A stretch of DNA of 64,000 nt from Duganella sp. 1224 (GTDB lineage Bacteria; Pseudomonadota; Gammaproteobacteria; Burkholderiales; Burkholderiaceae_D): positions 1,674,001-1,738,000 of the forward strand of contig NZ_JACBYS010000001.1 of the NCBI RefSeq assembly GCF_013408245.1, given 5' to 3'. The position numbers and the translations under genes are program-made. How positions within the stretch are numbered: the stretch's first letter is position 1; each line of letters starts with the position of its first letter. The notes beneath the pieces were generated by a model. It worked only from the letters and a program-made list of their open reading frames with translations, was not told the origin of the DNA and made no database searches. Positions 34,272 through 43,861 of the stretch are shown in pieces.

Positions 34272-35993
34272 ATGCCAACCAGTGTTCTGCCCCAGCCGCG
34301 TCATGAATTGGATGACCTCTTGCAAGAGGCTGGTGATGTTGTGTTCCGCTTGAACCCGCTCGGCCAGCTGCTGTTTGCCAGCCAGCGCGCGCATGCCCGC
34401 ATCGGCAACGCCGCGCCGCTGGAGGGCATGGCGCTGGTCAGGCTGCTGGCCGACGCCGACCAGCCGCTGCTGGCGCCGGTGCTGGCGGCCGTGCTGGAGA
34501 CACGCGCCCCGCGCCTGCTGGAAGCGCGCATCAAGACCGCCGACATCGAAATCTGGCACGAACTGCGCGTCTCCCGCTACACCGGCGCCAACGGCGAGCC
34601 GGAGCTGCTGGTGGTCGGCCGCGACATGACGGTGCAGCACGCCACCGAAGAACGCCTGCGCCACATGGCCACGCACGACGCGCTGACCGAGCTGCCCAAC
34701 CGCCTGCTGCTGTCCGACCGCATGCGCATGGTGATCGCCCACGCGCGCCGCTCGGGCCAGGGCTTTGCCGTCGCCTCCATCGGCCTGGACGGCTTCAAGA
34801 AGGTCAACGACGGCCTCGGCCACCCGATCGGCGACGCCCTGCTGCGCCTGGCCGCGCAGCGCCTGCGCAAGACTCTGCGCGACAGCGACACGCTGGCGCG
34901 CGTGGGCGGCGACGAGTTCGTCGCCATCCTGCCCGGCACCGCCACCGAAGCGCAGATCAAGCTGGTGACCGGCCGCCTGATCGCCACGCTGCAGTCGCCG
35001 TTTGAAATCGACTCCCACACCATCTACATCGGCGCCTCGGTCGGCGTGTCGGTCTATCCGCAGCACGGCGAGGACGAGATCCGCCTGCTGGCGCTGGCCG
35101 ACGCCGCCATGTCGCGCGCCAAGGAAACCGGCAAGGCGCGCGCGGTGGTCTACAGCCAGGAACTGGCCGGGCCGCCGCAGCACGACATCTCGCTGGAAGC
35201 GGCCATGTTCCAGGCGGTGCGCGAAGGCGAATTCCTGCTGTACTACCAGCCCATCGTCGACGCCCACACGCGCGAGATCCAGGGCTTCGAGACGCTGATG
35301 CGCTGGAAGCATCCGACGCTGGGCATGGTGCCGCCGGCGCGCTTCATCCCGATTGCCGAGACCAATGGCCTGATCAACCTGCTGGGGGCGTGGGCGCTGA
35401 AGGCCGCCTGCGTGCAGCTGAAGCAGTTCGAGGAGGTGGCCAAGCGCAGTTTGTACATCTCTGTTAATATCAGTCCCCGACAATTCCGCAACGATAAATT
35501 CTTGGATGTGCTGGATGACGCGATCGCTTTCTCCGGCCTGCTTGGTGAGCAATTGGTGTTAGAAATCACAGAAGGCACACTGATGATCGACCCGGTGCAT
35601 GCCGAGTCCATCCTGTCCAAAATGGCTGAACGCAAGGCGCGCATCGCGATTGACGATTTCGGCACCGGCTATTCCTCTCTCGCCTACCTGAAGCGCTTCC
35701 CGATCTCGGTGCTGAAGATCGACCGCACCTTCATCCGCGACCTGCCCGGCTCGCAGAAGGATGGCGCCATCTGCAACGCCGTGCTGGACCTGGCCAAGCA
35801 CCTCGACCTGTCGGTAGTGGCGGAAGGCGTGGAAACCGAGGAGCAGTTGCAGTACCTGGAGCAGCGCGGCTGCCAGTACATCCAAGGCTACCTGACCGGC
35901 AAGCCGATGGCCGCCAACGTGGCGTTGGCGGCGCTGAAGGAAAGCATCCACGCCAAGGTGGTGCCGGCCGAACTGCGGCAGGTGCATCCATGA
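34272..35993 (+). CDS. PAS-GGDEF-EAL cyclic di-GMP protein
   Basis: 573 residues; the frame is closed by a stop four codons before this ATG. A PAS-like domain (about 10-125) is followed by a GGDEF domain with intact VGGDEF near residue 214 and an EAL domain whose signature reads ETL (FETLMRWKHP). Other phosphodiesterase motifs are kept: NISPRQF, EITEGTLM, DDFGTGYSSL, KIDRTFI, EGVETEEQ and QGY. Both synthase and phosphodiesterase activity are possible. No membrane segment is visible. The stop overlaps the HDOD gene start (ATGA), so a shared function is likely. Confidence 0.92.
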   Translation: MPTSVLPQPRHELDDLLQEAGDVVFRLNPLGQLLFASQRAHARIGNAAPLEGMALVRLLADADQPLLAPVLAAVLETRAPRLLEARIKTADIEIWHELRVSRYTGANGEPELLVVGRDMTVQHATEERLRHMATHDALTELPNRLLLSDRMRMVIAHARRSGQGFAVASIGLDGFKKVNDGLGHPIGDALLRLAAQRLRKTLRDSDTLARVGGDEFVAILPGTATEAQIKLVTGRLIATLQSPFEIDSHTIYIGASVGVSVYPQHGEDEIRLLALADAAMSRAKETGKARAVVYSQELAGPPQHDISLEAAMFQAVREGEFLLYYQPIVDAHTREIQGFETLMRWKHPTLGMVPPARFIPIAETNGLINLLGAWALKAACVQLKQFEEVAKRSLYISVNISPRQFRNDKFLDVLDDAIAFSGLLGEQLVLEITEGTLMIDPVHAESILSKMAERKARIAIDDFGTGYSSLAYLKRFPISVLKIDRTFIRDLPGSQKDGAICNAVLDLAKHLDLSVVAEGVETEEQLQYLEQRGCQYIQGYLTGKPMAANVALAALKESIHAKVVPAELRQVHP

Positions 35994-37486
35994 ACAACAG
36001 CTACAAGGCCAGTACGGCGCTCGGCAACAAGACGCTGTCCGAGCTGGGCGATTGCACCCGCCGGCGCGGCGACATGCCCGGCTTCGCCAAGGCCATCACC
36101 GCCATCCTCGGCGCCATGCGCGGCGAGGACGAGCAGGAATTCAACATGACCCGCACCGTGCTGTCCGACCCGGTGCTGACGCAGAAGGTGCTGCGGCTGG
36201 CCAACAGCGGCATGTACTCGGCGTTTGGCCAGCATGTGAACACGGTGTCGAAGGCGGTGCTGGTGCTGGGCACGGAAGCCATCGGCCATCTGGCGCTGGG
36301 GCTGAAACTGATTGAAGAACTGGCGGCCGGTTCCACCGACACCACCATCGCCCACATCGAGATGGAAAAAGCGGTGCTGGCCGGGCTGGTGGCGCAGCAG
36401 ATCGCCTACAGCGCCGAGAGCCGCCATGGCGAGGAAGCCGTGGTGTGTTCGATGCTGCACACGCTGGGCCGCATGATGCTGACCTTCTACATGCCGGAGC
36501 GCTGGAACGAGCTGCAGCGGCTGGCCGACCAGTCGGCGCGCTCGGTGGAGGCGGTGGCGCCGGAGTTGCTGGGCCTGAGCCTGGAGGAAGTCGGGCACGC
36601 GGCAGCTGTGCACTGGGGGTTGCCGAAGTCGCTATTGAACGGCATGCGCACGCTGGCGCCGCTGGCGCCGGGCGAAGAGATTTCGCCGTCCGACTGGATC
36701 GCCGGCCTGTCGACCATGGCCGCGCGCTGCGCCGAATCGCTGTGGCACGACGATGCGGAGGGCGCCGAGCAGGTGCGCCAGCTGACCGAGAGCTACGCCG
36801 GCATGCTGGGCGTGGAAGCGGCGAATCTGCAGCACGCCATCGAGCAGGCCAAGGTGATCGCGGCGAACGACCTGACCATCGCGCCGCTGTCGCGCCCGGC
36901 CGAGCGCCGCGCCAAGGCGCTGGCCAAGACGCGTCAGCGCGCGGCCGGCAACAAGATCCTGCTGAGCGGCTTGTCCGACATGCGCGATGTGCTGGACACC
37001 GCCAGCCCCGGCCAGATGGTGCAGATCGCGCTGGAGACGGTCTACAAGGGCCTGGACTTCTCGCGCGCGGTGGCGTTTGTACGCAACCGCAAGGAAAACA
37101 AGTACGCGGCCAAGATCAGCTTCGGCGAGGGCACGAAGGAGCTGCTGCCGTCGATGGTGTTCGACGATACCTATGAGCCGAACGTATTCCATGCGGCGCT
37201 GAACAGCGACCGCGTGATCTTCATCGAGAACGCGCATGACGCCAAGTTCTCGGCCAAGCTGCCGCTGTGGTGGCGCAGTTCGCTGGCGGAGGCGCGCAGT
37301 TTCGTGATCCTGCCGCTGTCGGCCAATGGCCAGCCGGCCGGCTTCCTGTACGGCGACTGGGACGAATCCTTCCCGCCGATCCAGCTGAGCCAGACCGAGT
37401 TCTCGCTGCTGAACGACATGCGCGCCATGGTGGTCCGCGCCGTCGAACGCCGGCATGGCGTGGCGCCGGAAGCGGTGACGCGCTGA
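35990..37486 (+). CDS. HDOD domain protein with C-terminal GAF-like region
   Basis: 498 residues. The HDOD domain spans about 25-230 (LSDPVLTQKVLRLANSGMYS, then CSMLHTLGRMMLTFYMPE). HDOD proteins resemble HD phosphohydrolases but usually lack the metal ligands and act in signalling. After a linker, residues 320-490 look like a GAF-type sensor (LDTASPGQMVQIALETVY, SFVILPLSANGQPAGFLYGD). It is translationally coupled to the upstream GGDEF-EAL gene, so it may transmit or modulate c-di-GMP signals. Confidence 0.88.
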   Translation: MNNSYKASTALGNKTLSELGDCTRRRGDMPGFAKAITAILGAMRGEDEQEFNMTRTVLSDPVLTQKVLRLANSGMYSAFGQHVNTVSKAVLVLGTEAIGHLALGLKLIEELAAGSTDTTIAHIEMEKAVLAGLVAQQIAYSAESRHGEEAVVCSMLHTLGRMMLTFYMPERWNELQRLADQSARSVEAVAPELLGLSLEEVGHAAAVHWGLPKSLLNGMRTLAPLAPGEEISPSDWIAGLSTMAARCAESLWHDDAEGAEQVRQLTESYAGMLGVEAANLQHAIEQAKVIAANDLTIAPLSRPAERRAKALAKTRQRAAGNKILLSGLSDMRDVLDTASPGQMVQIALETVYKGLDFSRAVAFVRNRKENKYAAKISFGEGTKELLPSMVFDDTYEPNVFHAALNSDRVIFIENAHDAKFSAKLPLWWRSSLAEARSFVILPLSANGQPAGFLYGDWDESFPPIQLSQTEFSLLNDMRAMVVRAVERRHGVAPEAVTR

Positions 37487-37496
37487 GGGTTCGTCC

Positions 37497-38480
37497 TTAG
37501 CCAAACACCTGCTTGAGCGTTTGCGCCTGCGGCAGCGCGTCGCTCCAGGCCGCAAGCTGCTCGACACTCGCGCGCGCCAGCTTTTTGCGAGTAGTCTGCG
37601 ACAAGGGGCCAAAACGCTGCGCGAACTGCCGCTCCAGCACCAAAGCCGCGCCTTCCTTACGGCCCTTTTCCAGCCCTTGCTCCAGCCCTTGCTCCAAGCC
37701 TTGCTTCAGGCCTATCTCTCGCCCTTTGTCGATAAAGGACTGTTCCAGCGGACTGATCCATTCCATTTTGCGCTCCTTCTCCATCTGAAGAACAGCTTGC
37801 CAGTAGCGCTCCTGATACGGCTGAGGCAAAACCATCATCCAGTTCATCACCTTGAACAGCACAATTATGCGCTCCTTGCGCCAGCCATGTTGATACAGTA
37901 GCTTGGTCAGTTGCCACTTGGCGGCGTACATCGCGTCCGGATCGCGCCGCGCTTGCTGCGTACGCACATGCGCCAGCGTGATCCAGGCGAACGGATTGTG
38001 CGAAGCCAGCAACTCATCCTGTTGTCCAGCATAATCCAGCAGTTTCGCAGTCGCAAACGAGATGCCCATCACGGTGCCCAGCACCCGATTGTGGAAAGCC
38101 TCAGGCCGCCATTGGGGATCATCGTCGGCCAGCAACACCAGGCTGGCCACAGGCTGCCGATACTCGGTGAAAATCCGGTAGTTGTAGTCGAGTACACGCC
38201 GCGCGAACAACGCGTCACGCTGCGCCTGCACTTCAATGTGGATCAGCACCCATTGCACGCCGCCATCCAGCAGGAACACTTCCACCAACTTATCGACGAT
38301 CAGTCCGCCGGGCCCTGTGCCGAAGCCGATGCCCGCCAGCTCCTTGTCGCGGGAGCGCGGACGTCTTGACCAATCGATCTGCGCGCAAAGATCGGCGAAG
38401 AAAAAAGCCATGAAGGCGCGGAAAGCATGCGCCAGCGCGGTTTTCCAGGGCGAGTCATAGTGAGCGGTCGGATGAGACAT
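37497..38480 (-). CDS. Rpn-family PD-(D/E)XK nuclease-like protein
   Basis: 327 residues of the Rpn/PDDEXK transposase-like family. The nuclease core is IVDKLVEVFLL...WVLIHIEVQAQ, where the Asp and the E-x-Q residues match the catalytic pattern. Near residues 255-275 there is a short tandem repeat of GLEQ units (GLKQGLEQGLEQGLEKG), encoded by 12-base repeats at about 37660-37720. E. coli Rpn proteins are DNA endonucleases that promote recombination and can restrict phage. No transposase ends are seen around it. It is alone, convergent with the HDOD gene. Confidence 0.85.
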   Translation of the reverse strand: MSHPTAHYDSPWKTALAHAFRAFMAFFFADLCAQIDWSRRPRSRDKELAGIGFGTGPGGLIVDKLVEVFLLDGGVQWVLIHIEVQAQRDALFARRVLDYNYRIFTEYRQPVASLVLLADDDPQWRPEAFHNRVLGTVMGISFATAKLLDYAGQQDELLASHNPFAWITLAHVRTQQARRDPDAMYAAKWQLTKLLYQHGWRKERIIVLFKVMNWMMVLPQPYQERYWQAVLQMEKERKMEWISPLEQSFIDKGREIGLKQGLEQGLEQGLEKGRKEGAALVLERQFAQRFGPLSQTTRKKLARASVEQLAAWSDALPQAQTLKQVFG

Positions 38481-38540
38481 CCGCCCAGTCTACGTCCGCC
38501 CCTGCCAGGCCGCATTGAGGTGCTGCAAAGCCTCGCTGGA

Positions 38541-39695
38541 TTAATGGCGGTCGATGCGCTGCCAACGGAAGGAGAGCGTTGCCGCCACCGCGGACAGCGC
38601 CACCAGCACCGCCGCCACGTAATAGACCGATTCCGCCCCCGCGCGCTCCCACCACTGCGCCAGGAACAGGCCGCCCAGCGAGCCGCCGATGCCGTAGGAG
38701 ATGCTCATGTACAGCGCCTGGCCGCGCGCCTGCAACGGCCCGGCAAACCAGCGCTGCAAGGACATCACCGACGACGAGTGATGCAGCGCGAACGTGGCCG
38801 CGTGCATCAGCTGCGCCACCACCAGCAGCCACACCTCGCGCGAGCCGGCGCCGATCATCACGAAGCGCACCACGCCGATGCCCAGCGCCAGATACATCAT
38901 CCGCATCGCGCCCCAGCGCCGGAACAGCGACGCCTGAAAATAGAACAAGCTCACCTCGGCCAGCACGCCCAGCGACCACATGGCGCCGATCAGCGTCTTG
39001 CTGTAGCCGTGGCGCTCCAGGTACAGCGAATAGAAGGTGTACAGCGAGGTATGCGCCGCCACCATCAGCGCGGTGGAGGCAAAGAAGGCGATCACCTCGC
39101 GCCGCCGCAGCAGCGGCAGCAACGGCGGCGGCGCCTCCCGGTGCGCGCGGCGCGGCACGTCGCGCAGGCGGAACGCGGCGGCGATGGTGGCCACCAGCAG
39201 CCCGGCCGCGATCCACGGCAGCGTGACGATGCCGTAATGCTCCAGCGCGACCGAGGCCAGCGTCACCGACACGATAAAGCCGATCGAGCCCCACATGCGG
39301 ATGCGGCCATAGTAACTGAGGTCGCCCTTCATCTCGGACAGCATCAGCGCCTCGCAGATCGGCGCCTGCCCGCTGGTGAACAGATTGAGGACGATCATGG
39401 CCAGCATGAAGTGGCCAAAGCTAGCGCCGAAGAAAAAGCCTGAGAAGCCCGCCAGCGCCGCAAAGCCGGCCATGCGCAGCACCAGCACGCGGCGGTCGTA
39501 ATGATCGGCCACATAGCCCCACACATTGGGACCGACGATGCGCAGCACCTGGATCATCGACATCAGCACGCCGATCTGCGCAACCGTCATGCCCTTGTCG
39601 GCAAAGAACAGCGTCGCGTAGGTCGACCAGGTGCCCGCGTGGGCGTAATAGCAGAAGAGGAAGACAGCGAAACCGGGCGCTTGTGGGGGAACCAA
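38541..39695 (-). CDS. MFS transporter, HcaT/LacY-like
   Basis: 384 residues and twelve membrane helices. The motif between helices 2 and 3, GPNVWGYVADHYDRR, is the MFS A-type motif, and the sequence resembles the HcaT (3-phenylpropionate) / nucleoside-permease-like branch. The start is a TTG directly after the aroC stop (TAATTG); there is no ATG in the first ~60 residues before the first helix, so translation appears to be coupled to aroC. Substrate unknown. Confidence 0.85.
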   Translation of the reverse strand: MVPPQAPGFAVFLFCYYAHAGTWSTYATLFFADKGMTVAQIGVLMSMIQVLRIVGPNVWGYVADHYDRRVLVLRMAGFAALAGFSGFFFGASFGHFMLAMIVLNLFTSGQAPICEALMLSEMKGDLSYYGRIRMWGSIGFIVSVTLASVALEHYGIVTLPWIAAGLLVATIAAAFRLRDVPRRAHREAPPPLLPLLRRREVIAFFASTALMVAAHTSLYTFYSLYLERHGYSKTLIGAMWSLGVLAEVSLFYFQASLFRRWGAMRMMYLALGIGVVRFVMIGAGSREVWLLVVAQLMHAATFALHHSSSVMSLQRWFAGPLQARGQALYMSISYGIGGSLGGLFLAQWWERAGAESVYYVAAVLVALSAVAATLSFRWQRIDRH

Positions 39696-40793
39696 TTACA
39701 GCGCGATGTTTGGCGTCGACACTTTCACGTCGCCGCACTGGGCGCGGTGCATCAGCGCGTGATCGATCAGCACCAGCGCCAGCATCGCCTCGGCGATCGG
39801 CGTGGCGCGGATGCCCACGCACGGGTCGTGGCGGCCGAACGTCTCCACCATCACCGGATTGCCGGCCTTGTCGATCGACGGCCGCGGCGTGCGGATCGAC
39901 GACGTCGGCTTGATGGCGATCGACACCGTGATGTCCTGGCCGGTCGACAGGCCGCCCAGCACGCCGCCGGCGTTATTGCCGACGAAGCCCTGCGGCGTCA
40001 GCGGGTCGCCATGCTCGGTGCCCTTCTGCGCCACCGACCGGAAGCCGGCGCCGATCTCCACGCCCTTGACGGCGTTAATGCCCATCATGGCATAAGCGAT
40101 GTCGGCGTCCAGCTTGTCGTAGATCGGCTGGCCGAGGCCGACCGGGATGTTTTGCGCCACCACGTCGATGCGCGCGCCGATCGAATCGCCGGCCTTGCGC
40201 AGCTCGTCCATGTAGGCCTCCATGCGCGCGATGACGGCGGCGTCGCCGGTGGCGGCGAAGAACGGGTTGTCCGGCACGTGCTGGAAGTCCTGGAACGGCA
40301 CCGCGATCTCGCCCAGCTGGCTCATGCAGCCCCTGAACACCGTGCCGTACTGCTGGTGCAGCCACTTCTTGGCGATCGCCGCCGCGCCGACGACGGGCGC
40401 GGTCAGGCGCGCCGACGAGCGGCCGCCGCCGCGCGGATCGCGCACGCCGTATTTGTGCCAGTAGGTGTAATCGGCGTGGCCGGGACGGAAAGTGTCGGCG
40501 ATGTTGCCATAGTCCTTGCTGCGCTGGTCCTCGTTGCGGATCAGCAGCGCGATCGGCGTGCCGGTGGTCACGCCCTCGTACACGCCCGACAGAATCTCCA
40601 CCGTGTCCGACTCCTGGCGCTGGGTGACGTGGCGCGAGGTGCCGGGCTTGCGGCGGTCCAGTTCCGGCTGAATGTCGGCTTCCGACAACGGCAACCCGGG
40701 CGGACAGCCATCGATCACACAACCAATCGCAGGACCGTGGGACTCGCCAAAAGTGGTTACAGAGAACAATTTGCCAAAAGTATTGCCGGACAT
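39696..40793 (-). CDS. aroC: Chorismate synthase
   Basis: 365 residues; start at [20 protein letters not shown], discarding 29 upstream codons that are not conserved. Signatures present: [18 protein letters not shown], the [11 protein letters not shown] region ([15 protein letters not shown]) and the C-terminal NRPTSSI-like stretch ([14 protein letters not shown]). It converts EPSP to chorismate using reduced FMN, the last common step of aromatic amino acid synthesis. Downstream and coupled is an MFS permease. Confidence 0.96.
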   Translation of the reverse strand: MSGNTFGKLFSVTTFGESHGPAIGCVIDGCPPGLPLSEADIQPELDRRKPGTSRHVTQRQESDTVEILSGVYEGVTTGTPIALLIRNEDQRSKDYGNIADTFRPGHADYTYWHKYGVRDPRGGGRSSARLTAPVVGAAAIAKKWLHQQYGTVFRGCMSQLGEIAVPFQDFQHVPDNPFFAATGDAAVIARMEAYMDELRKAGDSIGARIDVVAQNIPVGLGQPIYDKLDADIAYAMMGINAVKGVEIGAGFRSVAQKGTEHGDPLTPQGFVGNNAGGVLGGLSTGQDITVSIAIKPTSSIRTPRPSIDKAGNPVMVETFGRHDPCVGIRATPIAEAMLALVLIDHALMHRAQCGDVKVSTPNIAL

Positions 40794-41058
40794 AGGAAAA
40801 GAATCTTCGGAAAAAGGGGGAAAGTTCCTTATTCTACCAGCCAGCGCCCCGTGGCGGGCCGCCTCAATAATAATTTCCACAAAGCAATTTTAGCTTGGTA
40901 AAATATCATTCTTTTGATACAAGTATGCTGTAAGTTGTACACGGCCTGGACGCCGGCGCACGCGCCATCGCCGAAAGCGCCGGAAAACTGCATTCTTTTT
41001 GACAATCCGCTATATACTTGAACGCAAAGAACACCGAGTAATCTTGGAGAAGCTACAC

Positions 41059-43320
41059 ATGCCCGCACCGGTCACCCCCCTTGAGCAGTCCAAGGATGAT
41101 CAAGACGATTTGGTATTCTTAGAAGAACATCCGGCTGCCCCCGCGACCCCGGGCGCGCGCAACGTGTGGCGCGTGATGATCATCGATGATGACGAAGACG
41201 TCCATTCGACCACCACCTTTGCGCTCGGCAACCTGGACATGCAGCACCGTCCGCTGGAGTTCGTCCACGCCTATTCCGCCGGCCAGGCGCGCGAGATGCT
41301 CAAGCACGAGCAGGAAATCGCCGTCATCCTGCTGGACGTGGTGATGGAACAGGACGACGCCGGCCTGCATCTGGTGCGTTACATCCGCGAAACGCTGAAG
41401 CTGCACGACGTGCGCATCATCCTGCGCACCGGCCAGCCCGGCTACGCGCCGGAAATCGACGCCATCCGCGATTTCGACATCAACGATTACAAGACCAAGT
41501 CCGAGCTGACCCGCATCAAGCTGTTCACCACGGTCACGGCGGCCATCCGCTCCTACGAGCAGATCCGCAAGATCAACGACAGCCGCCGCGGCCTGAACCA
41601 GATCGTCCAGGCCAGCACCGAGCTGATGACGCTGCACGGCGTGCAGAACTTCGCCGCCGGCGTGCTGACGCAGATCGGCGACCTGCTCGGCTGCGAGGCC
41701 AACGGTGTGCTGTGCGTGCAGGAATGCCCCGACGACGGCTGCCACGAGCTGATGGTGATGGCCACCGCCGGCACCTTCCGCCACCTCGACAACATCACGC
41801 TGACAGTGCGCGAGGACCCGCGCATCCACGCCGCGCTGGAGCGGGCGCTGGCCCAGCGGCGCAACGTCTACGGCCCGGATTACGTGGTGCTGTACTTTGC
41901 CGGCAAGGCCAGCCGCGACTTCGTCGCCTTCCTGGAAGTCAAACGGGCGCCGAGCGAGATCGACGAGCGCCTGCTGGAAGTGTTCTGCAGCAACGTCGCG
42001 GTCGGCCTGGACAACGTGGAACTGGTGACGCACCTGCACAACGCCGCCTTCTACGACCAGCTGTCCAAGCTGCCCAACCGCACGCGGCTGGTGGAAATCC
42101 TCGACGCCACGCTGGCCGGCCCGGCGCGCGACGAGGCCACGCTGTCGCTGGTCGACCTCGACCACTTCGCCGAAACCAACGACGCCCTTGGCCACCAGTT
42201 CGGCGACCTGCTGCTGGTGGCGGTGGCCGGCCGGCTGCAGACCGAGCTGGGCGAAAACGTCACCGTGGCCCGCATCGGCGGCGACATTTTCTGCGTGCTG
42301 GGCGATTCGGCCCAGGTCAATCCGGCGCGCATACTGTCGCTGTTCCAGCGCGGCTTCCACATCGACGGCCAGGAGGTGCAGCTGTCCGCCACGCTGGGCC
42401 TGGTGCGCCTGAATGAGCACGAGGGCAGCGGCGCCGACGCGCTGAAGGACGCCGACATCGCGCTGAAGCGCGCCAAATCGCAACAGCGCGCCGGCCACTT
42501 CTATTTCTCGCGCTCGATGGGGGTGGAAATCCGCGAACGGGTGCGCATGATGCACGCGCTGCGCACGGCGTTTGGCCAGAACCAGCTGTTCGTGGTCTAC
42601 CAGCCGCAGATCGACCTGGCCACGCGCCGGCCGGTGGGCGCCGAGGCGCTGCTGCGCTGGCAGACGCCGGACGGCAAGTTCATCTCGCCCGACCGCTTCA
42701 TCCCGATTGCCGAGTATTCCGGCCTGATCATCGACCTCGGCGAATGGGTGATGCGCACCGCCTGCCGCGAGCTGGTCGACCTGCGCAAGGCCGGCCACCA
42801 CGATTTCATGATGTCGATCAACGTCTCGCAGGTGCAGTTCCGCCACCCGCTGTTCCTCGACATGCTGAAGCGCGCGCTGGAAGACACCGGCGCGCCGCCG
42901 CAGAACATCGAGCTGGAAATCACCGAATCGATGGCCATGGAAGAGCCGGATTTGCTGATCAAGATGCTGGGGCAGATCAAGCAGACCGGCGTCAGCATCG
43001 CGATTGACGACTTTGGCACCGGCTTCTCGTCGCTGTCCTACCTGCAACGGCTGCAGATCGACCGCCTGAAGATCGACCGCGCCTTCGTCACCGAAATCAC
43101 TGGCTCGGCGCGCGGCAGCAGCATTGCGGAAATGGTGATCCAGCTGGGCCGCAACCTGGGCCTGGCGGTGATCGCGGAAGGGGTGGAAGACGAACGCCAG
43201 GCGCAAATCCTGCAAACGCTCGGCTGCCCGCTGGCCCAGGGCTTCCTGTTCGCCCGGCCCATGACCGCCAGCGCGCTGGACAGCTGGCTCAGCAACGACG
43301 CCTTGGAGGGCGCCGCCTGA
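41059..43320 (+). CDS. Response regulator with DUF3369, degenerate GGDEF and EAL domains
   Basis: 753 residues from ATG at 41059 (GGAG nine bases before). A receiver domain (about 40-165; VMIIDDDEDVH and LLDVVMEQDDAG with the phospho-Asp) is followed by a DUF3369 sensor-like domain (about 185-335), then a GGDEF domain with GGDIF in place of GGDEF, and an EAL domain with intact EALLRW, DDFGTGFSSL, EITESM and QGFLFARPM. It most likely acts as a c-di-GMP phosphodiesterase controlled by phosphorylation, with the degenerate GGDEF domain as a regulatory GTP site. No cognate kinase is adjacent. The gap before it (265 bases, shared with divergent aroC) holds no gene. Confidence 0.92.
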   Translation: MPAPVTPLEQSKDDQDDLVFLEEHPAAPATPGARNVWRVMIIDDDEDVHSTTTFALGNLDMQHRPLEFVHAYSAGQAREMLKHEQEIAVILLDVVMEQDDAGLHLVRYIRETLKLHDVRIILRTGQPGYAPEIDAIRDFDINDYKTKSELTRIKLFTTVTAAIRSYEQIRKINDSRRGLNQIVQASTELMTLHGVQNFAAGVLTQIGDLLGCEANGVLCVQECPDDGCHELMVMATAGTFRHLDNITLTVREDPRIHAALERALAQRRNVYGPDYVVLYFAGKASRDFVAFLEVKRAPSEIDERLLEVFCSNVAVGLDNVELVTHLHNAAFYDQLSKLPNRTRLVEILDATLAGPARDEATLSLVDLDHFAETNDALGHQFGDLLLVAVAGRLQTELGENVTVARIGGDIFCVLGDSAQVNPARILSLFQRGFHIDGQEVQLSATLGLVRLNEHEGSGADALKDADIALKRAKSQQRAGHFYFSRSMGVEIRERVRMMHALRTAFGQNQLFVVYQPQIDLATRRPVGAEALLRWQTPDGKFISPDRFIPIAEYSGLIIDLGEWVMRTACRELVDLRKAGHHDFMMSINVSQVQFRHPLFLDMLKRALEDTGAPPQNIELEITESMAMEEPDLLIKMLGQIKQTGVSIAIDDFGTGFSSLSYLQRLQIDRLKIDRAFVTEITGSARGSSIAEMVIQLGRNLGLAVIAEGVEDERQAQILQTLGCPLAQGFLFARPMTASALDSWLSNDALEGAA

Positions 43321-43325
43321 TAAAC

Positions 43326-43399
43326 ACCGGGGTCAGTGCCGACATTCGGACATTCGCTCGCGTGCGAGCGAATGTCCGAATGTCGGCACTGACCCCGGT
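43326..43399. repeat. Perfect 36-bp inverted repeat between convergent genes
   Basis: Arms 43326-43361 and 43364-43399 are exact reverse complements around a 2-base centre. Within each arm GACATTCG occurs twice in tandem. The palindrome fills nearly the entire 85-base gap between the EAL and CBS genes. It has no clear U tract. It resembles the extragenic palindromic (REP/RAYT-mobilised) elements found between convergent genes in beta- and gammaproteobacteria, and could also act as a bidirectional terminator or mRNA stabiliser. Confidence 0.9.
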
Positions 43400-43405
43400 T
43401 TGGGT

Positions 43406-43861
43406 TTAATCGGCGGCTTGCTCTGCTTCGGCCGGCCAGTCGCGGATGTAGGCTTTCAGCATGCGGTTCTCGAAGCTCTGCGCTTCCAGCACCGCGCGGG
43501 CCACGTCGTAGAACGAGATCACGCCCAGTATGGTCTTGGCATTCATCACCGGCAGGTAGCGCGCGTGTTTTTCCAGCATGATGCGGCGCACTTCGTTGAC
43601 CTCGGTGTCCGGGGTCACGGTGATCGGCGCGTCGTCCATGTGCTTGCGTACCGTGCCGCCGCCCACCGAGCCTTGATTGTCGTGCAACGCGCGCAGCACT
43701 TCGCGGAAGGTCAGCATGCCCACCAGATCGCCAAATTCCATGACGACCAGCGAACCGATATCCTTCTCGGCCATGGTGTTGGCGGCGTCCGCCAGGGGTT
43801 GATCGGGGGAGATGGTGTAAAGGATGGAGCCTTTTACCTGGAGAATTTCGGAGACTTTCAT
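43406..43861 (-). CDS. Tandem CBS domain protein
   Basis: 151 residues consisting of two CBS motifs (about 15-70 and 75-135; LADAANTMAEKDIGSLVVM and VNEVRRIMLEKHARYLPVM). Such stand-alone Bateman modules bind adenosyl ligands and modulate partners. No target is identifiable; the gene is alone on its strand. Confidence 0.9.
   Translation of the reverse strand: MKVSEILQVKGSILYTISPDQPLADAANTMAEKDIGSLVVMEFGDLVGMLTFREVLRALHDNQGSVGGGTVRKHMDDAPITVTPDTEVNEVRRIMLEKHARYLPVMNAKTILGVISFYDVARAVLEAQSFENRMLKAYIRDWPAEAEQAAD

Noticed and set aside
37655..37725. CRISPR-like repeat array
   Set aside because: These 12-base tandem repeats without spacers lie inside the Rpn-like coding frame.
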